Positions 26,361-36,357 of a stretch of DNA of 64,000 nt are shown here, in pieces. Origin of the DNA: Thermocrispum municipale DSM 44069 (GTDB taxonomy: Bacteria; Actinomycetota; Actinomycetes; Mycobacteriales; Pseudonocardiaceae); assembly GCF_000427825.1 (NCBI RefSeq), contig NZ_ATYT01000004.1:21398-85397 (forward strand), given 5' to 3'. Numbering within the stretch: position 1 is the first letter of the stretch; each line of letters begins with the position of its first letter. The notes below the pieces were generated by a model, which was not told where the DNA came from, searched no databases, and worked only from the letters and a program-made list of their open reading frames with translations. Made by a program: the position numbers and the translations under genes.

Positions 26361-27943
26361 TTCTGGTCCTCGTCCTGCTTGGTCAGCAGCGCCTCGGCAT
26401 GCTCGATGAGCGTCGGATGTTCTTCCGCTTGCTTGTCCGCCTCCTGCGGCGGGACACCGGCCATCATCAGGCCGAGCACGTCACGGTCGGTGTCGCCGGG
26501 CACGATGCCGACGACCTTGCCCCGGTACATCACCAGCACCCGGTCGGCCAGCGCGTTCACCTCGTCCAGCTCGGTGGACACGATCAGCACCGCGGTGCCT
26601 TTGTCCCGCTCGGCGATGATCCGCTTGTGCACGAACTCGATCGACCCGACGTCCAGCCCGCGGGTCGGCTGCGCGGCAATCAGCAGGCGTAGCGGGCGGG
26701 ACAGCTCGCGCGCGATGACGACCTTCTGCTGGTTACCACCGGAGAGCGTCTTGGCAGGCGTGGCCGCGCTGCCGGTACGGATGTCGAACTCGGCGATCCG
26801 CTCGGTCGCGTTGGACTGCACCGCGGCGGGCTTGAAGATCGGACCGGAGGCGAACGGGGGCTGGTCGTGCAGGTCGAGCACCAGGTTGTCGGCCACCGAG
26901 AAGTCCCCGACCAGGCCGTCCACCTTGCGGTCCTCCGGCACGAAGCCGACGCCGGAGCGCAGCACCTGGCGCACCGAGCGGCCGATGAGCTCCTTGCCGT
27001 CCAGCCGCACCGACCCGGTCGCCTTCGACTGCAATCCGAGAATGGCCTCGGTGACCTCGGTCTGCCCGTTGCCCTGCACACCCGCGATGGCCAAGACCTC
27101 GCCGGCCCGGACGTCGAACGAGACGTCGTCGACCACCACCTGGTCGCGCTCGTCCACCACGGTCAGCCCTTGCACGTCGAGCACGACGTCACCGGTCTTC
27201 GGCGGCTCCTTGTCGACCGCGAGCGTGACCGAACGCCCGACCATCATCGACGCCAGTTCGGCCTCCGAGGCGGACGGATCAGCCTCACCGACGATCTTGC
27301 CGAGCCGCAGCACGGTGATCCGGTCGGCGACCGCCCGCACCTCCCGCAGCTTGTGCGTGATGAACACGATCGACGTGCCGTTGGCCTTGAGCTGTCGCAT
27401 GATCTCGATCAGCTCGTCGGTCTCCTGGGGAGTCAGCACCGCGGTCGGCTCGTCCAGGATGAGGACGCGCGCGTCCCGCACCAACGCCTTGATGATCTCC
27501 ACCCGCTGCTGCACACCGACCGGCAGCGTCTCCACCACGGCGTCCGGGTCCACGTCGAAGCCGAACCGCTCGGAGATCTGCCGCACCCGCTTGCGCGCGG
27601 CGTCCAGGTCGAGCAGCCCCCCGTTGCGCACCGGCTCCGCCCCGAGCATCACGTTCTCCGCCACGGTGAACACCGGCACGAGCATGAAGTGCTGGTGCAC
27701 CATGCCGATGCCCGCGGCCATCGCGTCACTCGGGCTGTTGCATTTCAGCGGCTTGTCGTCGACGAAGATCTCGCCCTCGTCCGGTTCGAGCAGGCCGTAG
27801 ATGAGGTTCATCATCGTCGACTTGCCCGCGCCGTTCTCGCCGAGCAGGCAGTGGATCTCCCCCGGCTCGATGACCAGATCGATGTGGTCATTGGCCACGA
27901 GAGACCCGAACCGCTTCGTGATACCGCGCAGTTCGAGTTTCAC
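26357..27943 (-). CDS. Nucleoside ABC transporter ATP-binding protein (tandem domains)
   Basis: A 528-residue ATPase made of two fused ABC domains. The first has Walker A GENGAGKST (residues 35-43) and Walker B ILDEPTAVL. The second has a degenerate P-loop GVQGNGQTE without the lysine, but a normal LSGGNQQKVVIAREL signature and IAAQPTRGLD; this asymmetry is usual in the ribose/nucleoside class, where only one site hydrolyses ATP. The C-terminus is a polar extension of about 40 residues. It lies 98 bp after the BMP gene, separated by a hairpin, and overlaps permease 1. Confidence 0.95.
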   Translation of the reverse strand: MKLELRGITKRFGSLVANDHIDLVIEPGEIHCLLGENGAGKSTMMNLIYGLLEPDEGEIFVDDKPLKCNSPSDAMAAGIGMVHQHFMLVPVFTVAENVMLGAEPVRNGGLLDLDAARKRVRQISERFGFDVDPDAVVETLPVGVQQRVEIIKALVRDARVLILDEPTAVLTPQETDELIEIMRQLKANGTSIVFITHKLREVRAVADRITVLRLGKIVGEADPSASEAELASMMVGRSVTLAVDKEPPKTGDVVLDVQGLTVVDERDQVVVDDVSFDVRAGEVLAIAGVQGNGQTEVTEAILGLQSKATGSVRLDGKELIGRSVRQVLRSGVGFVPEDRKVDGLVGDFSVADNLVLDLHDQPPFASGPIFKPAAVQSNATERIAEFDIRTGSAATPAKTLSGGNQQKVVIARELSRPLRLLIAAQPTRGLDVGSIEFVHKRIIAERDKGTAVLIVSTELDEVNALADRVLVMYRGKVVGIVPGDTDRDVLGLMMAGVPPQEADKQAEEHPTLIEHAEALLTKQDEDQK

Positions 27944-27998
27944 CGTGTCCTGCTCCGCCCCGCTGTGCTCATTGCTTCTCCTCCCCGTGCACGTGCCA

Positions 27999-28026
27999 GC
28001 GGCGGGGGCGGTCCGGCCCCCGCCGC
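27999..28026 (-). terminator. Intra-operon attenuating hairpin after the BMP gene
   Basis: A perfect 11-bp GC stem (27999-28009 with 28016-28026) and a 6-nt loop lie 15 bp after the BMP stop and before the ATPase gene, with no T-tract. Such hairpins raise binding-protein expression over downstream transporter genes by partial termination or 3'-end protection. Confidence 0.6.
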
Positions 28027-28041
28027 AGCGCGCGCTGATCG

Positions 28042-29136
28042 TCAGAAGGCGGCGTCGGACTCCACCTTCAAGTCACCCGCGATGATCTGCTGGGTGAGGT
28101 CGTCGATCTCCTTCTTGGTCTCGTCGGAGACCTTGCTGTCGAAATCGTGGTACGGGGCGAGCGAGACGCCCTTGTTCTCCAGCGTGCCGACGAACGGCTC
28201 GTTGGAGAAGTTGCCTTCCGCCGTCTCGGCGGCGGCGTTCTTCACCGCGACATCCATGCCCTTGATCACACTGGTCAGGATGATGTCCTTGTACTTCGGC
28301 AGCGCCTCGTAGCCGTCGGAGTCCACCCAGATGATCGACACGTCGCCCTGTTCCTTGGCGGCCACCGCGGCGGCCTCACCGATCGGGCCGGCCACCGGCA
28401 TCATGATGTCCGCGCCGTCGTTGAGCAGGTTCTCCGAGATCTGCTTGGCCTTGTTGGAGTTGTTGAAGTTGCCGACGAACTGACCGTCCTGCGTCTTCTT
28501 GTTCCAACCGAGCACCTGGACGTTCTTGTTCTTGGTCTTGTTGTAGTGCTGGACGCCGTCGTAGAAGCCGTCCATGAAGATGGTCACGGTCGGGATCTTG
28601 GCGCCGCCCCACGTGGCGACCTTGTTCGTCTTGGTCTGTGCCGCGGCCAGGTACCCGGCGAGGAACGCGGCCTCGTGGGTGTTGAACACCAGCGGCTTGA
28701 CGTTGTCGATCGGCGTCGGCTTGCCGGACTTGTCCGTGTAGAGGTAGTCGACGATGGCGAACTTCTCCTCCGGGTTCGCCTCCGCGGCCGCCTTGGTCGC
28801 GTCGGCGAGCAGGAAGCCGACCGTCACGATCAGCCCGCAGTCCGCCTTGACCATCTGGTCGACGTTGGGCTCGTAGTCGCTGGCCGCGTTCGACTCGGCC
28901 AGTCGCGGCTTGGCGGAGATCCCTTCGGCCGCGGCGTCCTGCAGTCCCTTCCACGACGTCTCGTTGAACGACTTGTCGTCCGGGCCGCCTTCGTCGGTGA
29001 CCATGCAGCCGACGAAGTCGGTGTCGCTGCTGCCGCTGCCCCCGTTGCCCTCACCGGGGGGCTCGCCGCAAGCCGCGGTCGCCAGGCCGACAGCCGCCAG
29101 ACCGGCGACCAAACGCATTTTGTGTGTACGACGCAC
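28042..29136 (-). CDS. BMP family nucleoside-binding lipoprotein
   Basis: A 364-residue Bmp/PnrA-type lipoprotein, the extracellular nucleoside receptor of the importer. The signal peptide ends in LATAAC with lipidated Cys23, followed by a Gly/Ser-rich linker. Family segments include VTDEGGPDDKSFNETSWKGL, where the aspartate contacts the nucleoside ribose, and a late DIIWVDSDGYEALP-like strand (VSIIWVDSDGYE). The start is GTG, preceded by GGGAGGGAGAGG. It is the first gene of a six-gene nucleoside uptake and salvage operon. An upstream palindrome at 29206-29228 may be its operator. Confidence 0.94.
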   Translation of the reverse strand: MRRTHKMRLVAGLAAVGLATAACGEPPGEGNGGSGSSDTDFVGCMVTDEGGPDDKSFNETSWKGLQDAAAEGISAKPRLAESNAASDYEPNVDQMVKADCGLIVTVGFLLADATKAAAEANPEEKFAIVDYLYTDKSGKPTPIDNVKPLVFNTHEAAFLAGYLAAAQTKTNKVATWGGAKIPTVTIFMDGFYDGVQHYNKTKNKNVQVLGWNKKTQDGQFVGNFNNSNKAKQISENLLNDGADIMMPVAGPIGEAAAVAAKEQGDVSIIWVDSDGYEALPKYKDIILTSVIKGMDVAVKNAAAETAEGNFSNEPFVGTLENKGVSLAPYHDFDSKVSDETKKEIDDLTQQIIAGDLKVESDAAF

Positions 29137-29480
29137 CGCGCCTCTCCCTCCCCGCTCGGTTCTCGAGCGGTCCAGTTGTCAAGTGCCAAGCACAAGCCTG
29201 GAACGACCGGGAAGGCTACCTTCCCGGTTCAACATTGCGGATACGGACGACCCTGCGTAATCGAATCGTTGGGCCGACGCGTCCACGCGGAGTAAATATG
29301 AAGACGCTCGGTGACGCCACTGTGCCCGTTGCGTCACAACCGACTGTCGATCTTGCGCCGTCCGCCCGTGTCTGATCGGTCACAACGGCCAGCCCGCTGC
29401 ACAGCCGAAATGCAGGAGCGGGTCTAGCATCCGGGCATCACTATTCGTCCGTCCAAAGTAGGGCTGGAGGCGGTTCCCGA
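29137..29480. promoter_or_regulatory. Divergent control region of the nucleoside operon and sdhCDAB
   Basis: A 344-bp gap without a gene. It contains a perfect inverted repeat with 10-bp arms (29206-29215 and 29219-29228, 3-nt loop) about 70 bp before the BMP start, a second repeat GTGACGC/GCGTCAC at 29311-29317 and 29331-29337, and a TAGCAT -10-like hexamer at 29425-29430 facing sdhC. Binding proteins are unknown. Confidence 0.5.
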
Positions 29481-29906
29481 ATGACCACCACGGCAAGTCC
29501 GCCCACGGGGGCCGGAAATGTCCGCCGCGGGGGCACCCTGTACTTCGGCGACCCTGGAATGTGGTCGTGGGTGCTGCACCGCATCACGGGCGTTCTGACC
29601 TTCTTCTTCTTGTTCGTCCACGTGCTCGACACCGCGCTGGTCCGGGTGTCGCCGAGCACGTACGACGAGGTCATCGCGTCCTACAAGACACCGTTGGTGA
29701 ACTTGCTCGAGGTGGGCCTGGTCGGTGCGGTGCTCTACCACGCGCTCAACGGCCTGCGCGTCATGCTGGTCGACTTCTGGTCGAAGGGCCCGCGCTACCA
29801 GCGGCAGATGCTGTGGGGCATCGTGGTGATCTGGCTGCTGGTGATGATTCCCGGCACCTACTTCATGCTCGAGCGCACCATCTCCGAGCTGTTCGGAGGT
29901 GCCTGA
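29481..29906 (+). CDS. sdhC: Succinate dehydrogenase cytochrome b556 subunit
   Basis: A 141-residue membrane anchor of complex II with three transmembrane helices (about residues 35-55, 72-95 and 110-132). The motif WSWVLHRITGVLTFFFLFVH contains the Arg and His typical of the quinone and haem b site; a second haem-ligand histidine is in LYHALNGLR. GGAGG lies 10 nt before the ATG. The stop overlaps the sdhD start by one base (TGATG). It is the first gene of sdhCDAB. Confidence 0.95.
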   Translation: MTTTASPPTGAGNVRRGGTLYFGDPGMWSWVLHRITGVLTFFFLFVHVLDTALVRVSPSTYDEVIASYKTPLVNLLEVGLVGAVLYHALNGLRVMLVDFWSKGPRYQRQMLWGIVVIWLLVMIPGTYFMLERTISELFGGA

Positions 29907-30322
29907 TGGCCGAGTCGACCACCGCGATCGCGCTTGACCGTCCCCGTTCGCCCCGCCGCCCGGCGGCCCGCCGCAGCAACTTCGAGCTGTACAGCTGGCT
30001 GTTCATGCGGATCTCCGGCCTGGCACTGGTGGTGCTGGTGCTCGGCCACCTGTTCATCATGAACATCCTCGACGGCGGCGTGCACCGGATCAACTTCGCG
30101 TTCGTCGCCGGACGCTGGTCGTCGCCGTTCTGGCAGTTCTGGGACCTGCTCATGCTGTGGCTGGCGCAGCTGCACGGCGGCAACGGGTTGCGCACGATCA
30201 TCGACGACTACGCCCGCAAGGGCAGCACCCGCTTCTGGCTGAAGATGCTGCTGTACGTCTCGATGGCGGTCATCCTCGTGCTCGGCACGCTGGTGATCTT
30301 CACCTTCGACCCGAACATCTGA
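29906..30322 (+). CDS. sdhD: Succinate dehydrogenase hydrophobic membrane anchor
   Basis: A 138-residue second anchor subunit of complex II. After a polar, Arg/Pro-rich N-terminus come three helices (about residues 32-52, 72-92 and 110-133). SWLFMRISGLALVVLVLGHL carries the family Arg and His, and LHGGNGLRTIIDDY is the conserved loop after helix 2. The start is fixed by the one-base overlap with the sdhC stop and the family-typical N-terminus; longer readings lie inside sdhC. Together with SdhC it binds haem b and menaquinone. Confidence 0.94.
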   Translation: MAESTTAIALDRPRSPRRPAARRSNFELYSWLFMRISGLALVVLVLGHLFIMNILDGGVHRINFAFVAGRWSSPFWQFWDLLMLWLAQLHGGNGLRTIIDDYARKGSTRFWLKMLLYVSMAVILVLGTLVIFTFDPNI

Positions 30323-30348
30323 CCCACCACCACGGGAGCGAGAAGACC

Positions 30349-32135
<1,787 letters not shown>

Positions 32136-32136
<1 letters not shown>

Positions 32137-32915
32137 TGGCTGCACCCGCTACTGCCGAACCCACCACGCATCCCTCCGGCGTCCCCGCTCCCGAGGGCTC
32201 CGTCGACGTGACGGTGAAGATCCAGCGGTTCAACCCGGAACAGGACAGCGAGCCGCACTGGGAGTCCTACGACATCCCCGCGCTGCCCACCGACCGGGTG
32301 CTGAACCTGCTGATCAACATCAAGTCCTACATCGACGGCTCGCTGGCGTTCCGCCGCTCGTGCGCGCACGGCATCTGCGGCTCGGACGCCATGCAGATCA
32401 ACGGGGTCAACCGGCTGGCGTGCAAGGTGCTGGTCAAGGACCTGCTGGCCAAGAAGGGCAAGACCACGATCACCGTGGCGCCGCTGAAGGGCCTGCCGCT
32501 GCTGAAGGACCTCTATGTCGACATGGAGCCGTTCTTCGAGGCGTACCGGTCCATCAAGCCGTACCTGATCGCCTACGGCAACGAACCGACCCGTGAGCGC
32601 ATCCAGTCGCCCGCGGACCGGGAGCGGTTCGACGACACCACCAAGTGCATCCTGTGCGCGGCGTGCACCACGTCGTGCCCGGTGTACTGGGCGGACGGGA
32701 CCTACTTCGGTCCGGCCGCGATCGTCAACGCGCACCGGTTCATCTTCGACTCGCGCGACGAGGCCGCCGAGGAACGGTTGGACATCCTCAACGACGCCGA
32801 GGGTGTGTGGCGCTGCCGCACCACGTTCAACTGCACCGACGCGTGCCCGCGCGGCATCGAGGTCACCAAGGCCATTCAGGAGGTCAAGCGGGCCCTGCTG
32901 TTCCGCCGCGTCTGA
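32136..32915 (+). CDS. sdhB: Succinate dehydrogenase iron-sulfur subunit
   Basis: A 259-residue electron-transfer subunit. The N-terminal plant-ferredoxin-type [2Fe-2S] domain has RRSCAHGICGSDAM and, 15 residues later, RLAC. The C-terminal alpha-helical domain has the [4Fe-4S]/[3Fe-4S] ligands CILCAACTTSCP and CRTTFNCTDACPRGI. The aspartate in CGSD replacing a third cysteine is normal for SdhB. It closes the sdhCDAB operon; a 15-bp stem terminator begins 20 bp after the stop. Confidence 0.96.
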
Positions 32916-32935
32916 CCGTCCGAGAGACAATCCCG

Positions 32936-32969
32936 AAGCGCCCGGCCACCTCGCGGTGGCCGGGCGCTT
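32936..32969. terminator. Terminator of the sdhCDAB operon
   Basis: Perfect 15-bp stem (32936-32950 with 32955-32969) with loop TCGC, followed by T-rich sequence. It also lies just past the convergent gene's stop and may serve both strands. Confidence 0.88.
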
Positions 32970-32975
32970 TGCGCT

Positions 32976-33350
32976 TTACGCCTGACACGCCTTCCTGGCG
33001 TCCTCGACGGCCTGCAGCACCTCCGGGTGCTCACCGTCGAAGTGCCGCATCACCAACTCGCGCGGCTTGACCAGCGCATCGGCCAGCGACTTGTACTCGG
33101 CGTCGCCCTCGGCCGCTGCCGCCGCCAGCTCGGCCGCGCCACCCCACCGCCGCAGACCGGCCATGTCGGTTTTCGGGTCCAGCGAGTCGGTGCGATCGAC
33201 CACCGCGCACGCGGCGTTCGCATCGGCCGCCGGCCCGCCGGAGCTCGCCGAGCTGATCCACCACACCAACGCCATGATCCCGGCGCCCAGGACGAGTCCG
33301 AGGACTCCGACGACCATCACCGTGCCGCGCCGCGGCTGAGCAGAAGACAT
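32976..33350 (-). CDS. Hypothetical single-pass membrane protein
   Basis: A 124-residue protein with a basic N-terminus, one hydrophobic helix (VMVVGVLGLVLGAGIMALVWW, about residues 11-31) and an extracellular Ala-rich helical domain with two cysteines, Cys48 in AACAVV and Cys122 in KACQA, that could form a disulfide. I do not recognise a family, but this architecture is common in actinobacterial secreted or anchored proteins of unknown function. It is convergent with sdhB across the terminator and 70 bp from the next gene, a glucanase read on the same strand. Confidence 0.75.
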   Translation of the reverse strand: MSSAQPRRGTVMVVGVLGLVLGAGIMALVWWISSASSGGPAADANAACAVVDRTDSLDPKTDMAGLRRWGGAAELAAAAAEGDAEYKSLADALVKPRELVMRHFDGEHPEVLQAVEDARKACQA

Positions 33351-33420
33351 GCCGCTGAGACTAATCCCAGCGGCATGTCTTCCTGGTTTCCGTCCCGCCG
33401 CGTGCGCGAGCAGGAGTCGA

Positions 33421-34362
33421 TCAGCTGGTTTCCACCTTCACGTAGTCGACGACCATCGGGTGCCCCGGCTCGGTCTCGGCCACCGGAGTCCCTTCGCCCG
33501 CGACACCGTTGGGGAATGCACCGCCCATCGCGACGTTGAGCAGCACGAAGTAGCCCTCGTGCGACGTCATGTCGTTCCACGCCTGGTCGCCGATCTGCGC
33601 CCTGGTGACCGTGTGGAACTGCTGACCGTCGACGTACCAGCGCAGCTCGTCGGCGCCGGAATCCCACTCGAAGCGATAGGTGTGGAAGTTGCCCTGGCAC
33701 GGCGAACCCGGACACTCGGTGCTGTTGCCGATGCCCTCGGTCTCATTGCACGGGCCGCCCTGCTGGACACCGCAATGCAGCACGCCCCACGCCTGGTTGA
33801 TGCCGTTGACGTTCTCCAAGATGTCGAACTCGCCGATGGCCGGCCAGTTCCAGTAATTGCCCCGATACGGGCCGCCGAGCGCCCAGAACGCCGGCCAGTA
33901 GCCGAGCGCCTGCCTGCCCGAGACGTTGGGGAGCGAGATCCGCGCCTCGATCGCCAGCACGCCGCCCGACGGCGGCTTGAAGTCCTTGCGCTGGGTCTCG
34001 ATGCGGGCCGACGTCCAGTTGCCCGAACCGTCCCGGCGCGGCGTGATGGTCAGGTTGCCGCTGCCGTCGAGCTGGAGGTTGTCCGGGTTGGCGGTGTACT
34101 CCTGGATCTCCCCGGTGCCCCAGTTGTCCGGGCCACCCGGATAACCGTGACCGGTGTCGATGATCCAGTTGTCGGCCGACGGCAGCGACCCGGCGGGGCC
34201 GTCGAAGTTGTCGGACCAGATCTCCACCCACTCGGGCTGCTGCGCTGCGCTTTCCGCTTCGGCGACCGGAGCGACCACGGCCAGCGCGGCAACGGCCGCG
34301 GCCGGGAGCGCCAGCATCTTTCGCGATCGGAATCTGCTGGTGAGACGAGGCAAGACGGACAC
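33421..34362 (-). CDS. Secreted glycoside hydrolase family 16 beta-glucanase
   Basis: A 313-residue GH16 enzyme, probably an endo-beta-1,3(4)-glucanase. The catalytic motif is intact: EFDILE with nucleophile Glu178, Asp180 and acid/base Glu183. Trp-rich substrate segments (YWPAFWALGG, NYWNWPAIGEF) precede it. The N-terminus is an export signal (RSRKMLALPAAAVAALAVVA, cleavage near AEA-ESA). GTG 34362 is chosen because GGGAGG lies 9 nt upstream and it gives a clean signal peptide; an ATG at 34449 would add 29 non-signal residues. The start codon lies inside one arm of a 13-bp inverted repeat whose other arm is 53 bp upstream, suggesting control of this gene. Confidence 0.93.
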   Translation of the reverse strand: MSVLPRLTSRFRSRKMLALPAAAVAALAVVAPVAEAESAAQQPEWVEIWSDNFDGPAGSLPSADNWIIDTGHGYPGGPDNWGTGEIQEYTANPDNLQLDGSGNLTITPRRDGSGNWTSARIETQRKDFKPPSGGVLAIEARISLPNVSGRQALGYWPAFWALGGPYRGNYWNWPAIGEFDILENVNGINQAWGVLHCGVQQGGPCNETEGIGNSTECPGSPCQGNFHTYRFEWDSGADELRWYVDGQQFHTVTRAQIGDQAWNDMTSHEGYFVLLNVAMGGAFPNGVAGEGTPVAETEPGHPMVVDYVKVETS

Positions 34363-34438
34363 AGGTATCGACCTCCCGCCGCGTATGGTGGCACGCTGGT
34401 TCGCCCGATCGGTTGAAAGATGTACGTCGATACCTGTG
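34360..34438 (-). promoter_or_regulatory. Paired 13-bp inverted repeats spanning the GH16 start codon
   Basis: CACAGGTATCGAC at 34360-34372 is the exact reverse complement of 34426-34438, with 53 bp between. The gene-proximal arm contains the GTG start and part of the spacer to the ribosome-binding site. It could be a pair of repressor sites or a leader stem hiding the start codon. Confidence 0.6.
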
Positions 34439-34500
34439 AGTAGGTTCACTCGGGCAAGTCGACCCGATCGCGCGGCAAGTCCGCTCGAGGAGTCTCGGTG

Positions 34501-34851
34501 TTACGTCCAGAAGACGGCGAGGCCGACGTTGAGGACGACCAAGCCACCGAGCGTCGGGTTCAGCCAGCTGGGCGCCGTCGGCTTGCGCAGGAATCCCAGC
34601 GCCAGTCCGCCGATGACGACCAGCACGAGCAGCTTGATGCCGATCTTGATCGGGTTGTACTCGACCTCGTCGTTGATCGGGTCCAGGCCCATCAGGATCA
34701 GGCCGGTGATCAACTGCAGACCAGCGCCATGCAGCCAGCCCTTGTTCACCGGGGCCCCGGCACCCGCTTTGGCCTGCAGCATGAACGTACCGATCAACAT
34801 CGCCATGCCGAGCAGGTGCAAGAACACCAGCAACAGCCGCACAAACTCCAT
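34501..34851 (-). CDS. Hypothetical integral membrane protein, four helices
   Basis: A 116-residue protein that is almost entirely membrane-embedded: helices near residues 4-24, 42-56, 68-88 and 98-115. The first helix carries LVFLHLLGMAMLIG, resembling small copper- or haem-linked anchors, but no metal-ligand pattern is conserved enough for a call. The ATG at 34851 has CGAGG 7 nt upstream; a longer reading to 35103 overlaps the divergent carboxypeptidase gene and is rejected. It stands alone between the GH16 gene and dac. Confidence 0.78.
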   Translation of the reverse strand: MEFVRLLLVFLHLLGMAMLIGTFMLQAKAGAGAPVNKGWLHGAGLQLITGLILMGLDPINDEVEYNPIKIGIKLLVLVVIGGLALGFLRKPTAPSWLNPTLGGLVVLNVGLAVFWT

Positions 34852-34922
34852 GGTGGGACCTCGCTTGTCGTTCGCAGGATTGCCGCGATGGTAGCCCTGC
34901 GCATCAGCGATCATGCGGACGC

Positions 34923-34928
34923 TAACCT
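34923..34928 (+). promoter_or_regulatory. -10 element (TAACCT) of the carboxypeptidase gene
   Basis: TANNNT hexamer 6 nt before the GTG at 34935, with no ribosome-binding site: a leaderless start. Confidence 0.55.
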
Positions 34929-34934
34929 GCCGAC

Positions 34935-36170
34935 GTGTCCCGCCTCTCACGTCGCGTACTGACCGCTGCGCTCTGCGGCTTGCTGGCCGCCGGGAGCCTG
35001 GCGCCTGCGCACGCCGCCCAGCCGACGCCGCCGACGACGTCGAAGCCGTGCGCGAACCAGGCCGCTCCTCCGCCGCCGGTCGACACGTCCGAGGTGCCAC
35101 CACCCGGCCGGCCGTCGCCGAAGCCGCTGCCGGTGCCGGACAAGCCCGTCGGGGGCCCGCGGATGGGCGGCTGCCTGCCGATCCTGCCGGACACGCCGTT
35201 GCGGCCGCCGCGTCGCATCACCGCCGCGTCGTGGATCATCGCCGACCTGGACTCGGGTGAGGTGCTCGCCGCCAAGGCGCCGCACGCCAGGCACCGGCCG
35301 GCATCGTTGATCAAGATGCTGCTGGCGCTGGTGGTGATCGACGAGTTGCCGCCGAACAAGATCGTGCAGGCCACCAAGACCGACGCCAGCCAGGAGTGCA
35401 CCTGCATCGGCATCAAGGCGTGGCAGCGCTACCCGGTGCACAAGCTGTTCACCGGCCTGCTGATCAGCTCCGGCAACGACGCCGCGCACACGCTGGGCAC
35501 GGCGCTGGGCGGCAACGGCAAGGCGCTGCGCAAGATGAACGCGATGGCCCGCAGGCTGGGGGCGCTGGACACCCGGGCGGCCACCGTGTCCGGGCTGGAC
35601 GGTCCGGGGATGTCGAGCTCGGCCTACGACCTGGCGTTGATCTATCGGGCGGCGATGCAGCAGCCGCGGTTCGCCAAGGCGGTGCGCACCACCGAGATGC
35701 GGTTCCGCTGGCACGAACGCAAGCGGCCGATCACGCTGTACAACGACAACCGGCTGCTGCACGGCCCGGACGCCTACCCGGGCTTTCTCGGCGGCAAGAC
35801 CGGTTTCACCGACGACGCGCGGCACACGTACGTCGGCGGTGCAGAGCGCGGTGGGCGGCGGCTGTTCGTGGTGTTGATGCGTGCCGAGGCCGATCCGCTG
35901 CGGCCGAGCGAGCAGGCACGAAGGTTGCTGGACTACGGGTTCAAGCTGGCCAAGGCGGACACCGAGCCGGTCGGGCAGCTGGTCGACCCGCAGCCGGACA
36001 ACACGGTCGAGGCCGAACCTCCCCAGCCCGACGCGTCGGATCAAGCCGCACCGGCGTCGAGCACGGACGAGGGTTCGTCGAGCACACCGTGGATCCTGGG
36101 GCTGGCGATCATCGCCGCAGCGCTGGCGGGCGGGTTCGTGTTCCGGCGCAAGCCGCGCGGGCAACGCTGA
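34935..36170 (+). CDS. D-alanyl-D-alanine carboxypeptidase (PBP5 family)
   Basis: A 411-residue penicillin-binding protein that trims terminal D-Ala from peptidoglycan stem peptides outside the cell. A signal peptide (residues 1-28, ending AHA-AQP) and a Pro-rich linker (32-95) precede the catalytic domain. Its three active-site motifs are Ser124-Leu-Ile-Lys127, Ser179-Gly-Asn181 and Lys288-Thr-Gly290. A second linker leads to a C-terminal membrane helix (WILGLAIIAAALAGGFVF) and basic anchor, so the enzyme is tethered. GTG start with a -10 box 6 nt upstream. Length and layout match actinobacterial DacB-type enzymes. Confidence 0.95.
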   Translation: MSRLSRRVLTAALCGLLAAGSLAPAHAAQPTPPTTSKPCANQAAPPPPVDTSEVPPPGRPSPKPLPVPDKPVGGPRMGGCLPILPDTPLRPPRRITAASWIIADLDSGEVLAAKAPHARHRPASLIKMLLALVVIDELPPNKIVQATKTDASQECTCIGIKAWQRYPVHKLFTGLLISSGNDAAHTLGTALGGNGKALRKMNAMARRLGALDTRAATVSGLDGPGMSSSAYDLALIYRAAMQQPRFAKAVRTTEMRFRWHERKRPITLYNDNRLLHGPDAYPGFLGGKTGFTDDARHTYVGGAERGGRRLFVVLMRAEADPLRPSEQARRLLDYGFKLAKADTEPVGQLVDPQPDNTVEAEPPQPDASDQAAPASSTDEGSSSTPWILGLAIIAAALAGGFVFRRKPRGQR

Positions 36171-36174
36171 CCGA

Positions 36175-36216
36175 ACGTCAGGACCGCGCAACGAGACGTC
36201 AGGACCGCGCAACGAG
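36175..36216. repeat. Perfect 21-bp tandem duplication in the 3' flank of the carboxypeptidase gene
   Basis: The 21 bases at 36175-36195 (beginning ACGTCAGGACC) are repeated without change at 36196-36216, starting four bases after the TGA. No protein is encoded. Confidence 0.85.
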
Positions 36217-36357
36217 CCGGACAGAAGGGTCGGCCGACCGTATCCCGCACAACAAACGTTCGGTTTGCCCCCGATCGAAGGATTGTGCAGGTCGTCGCCC
36301 CAGGCCAAGATCATGCTCACTCGCCGGAGAGTTCGCTGCGCACGAAGGGGAGCGCCC

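Noticed and set aside
25044..27800. A 918-codon plus-strand frame opposite the nucleoside transporter genes.
   Set aside because: Composition changes abruptly along it, it has no domain signature, and three overlapping transporter genes on the other strand are clear.
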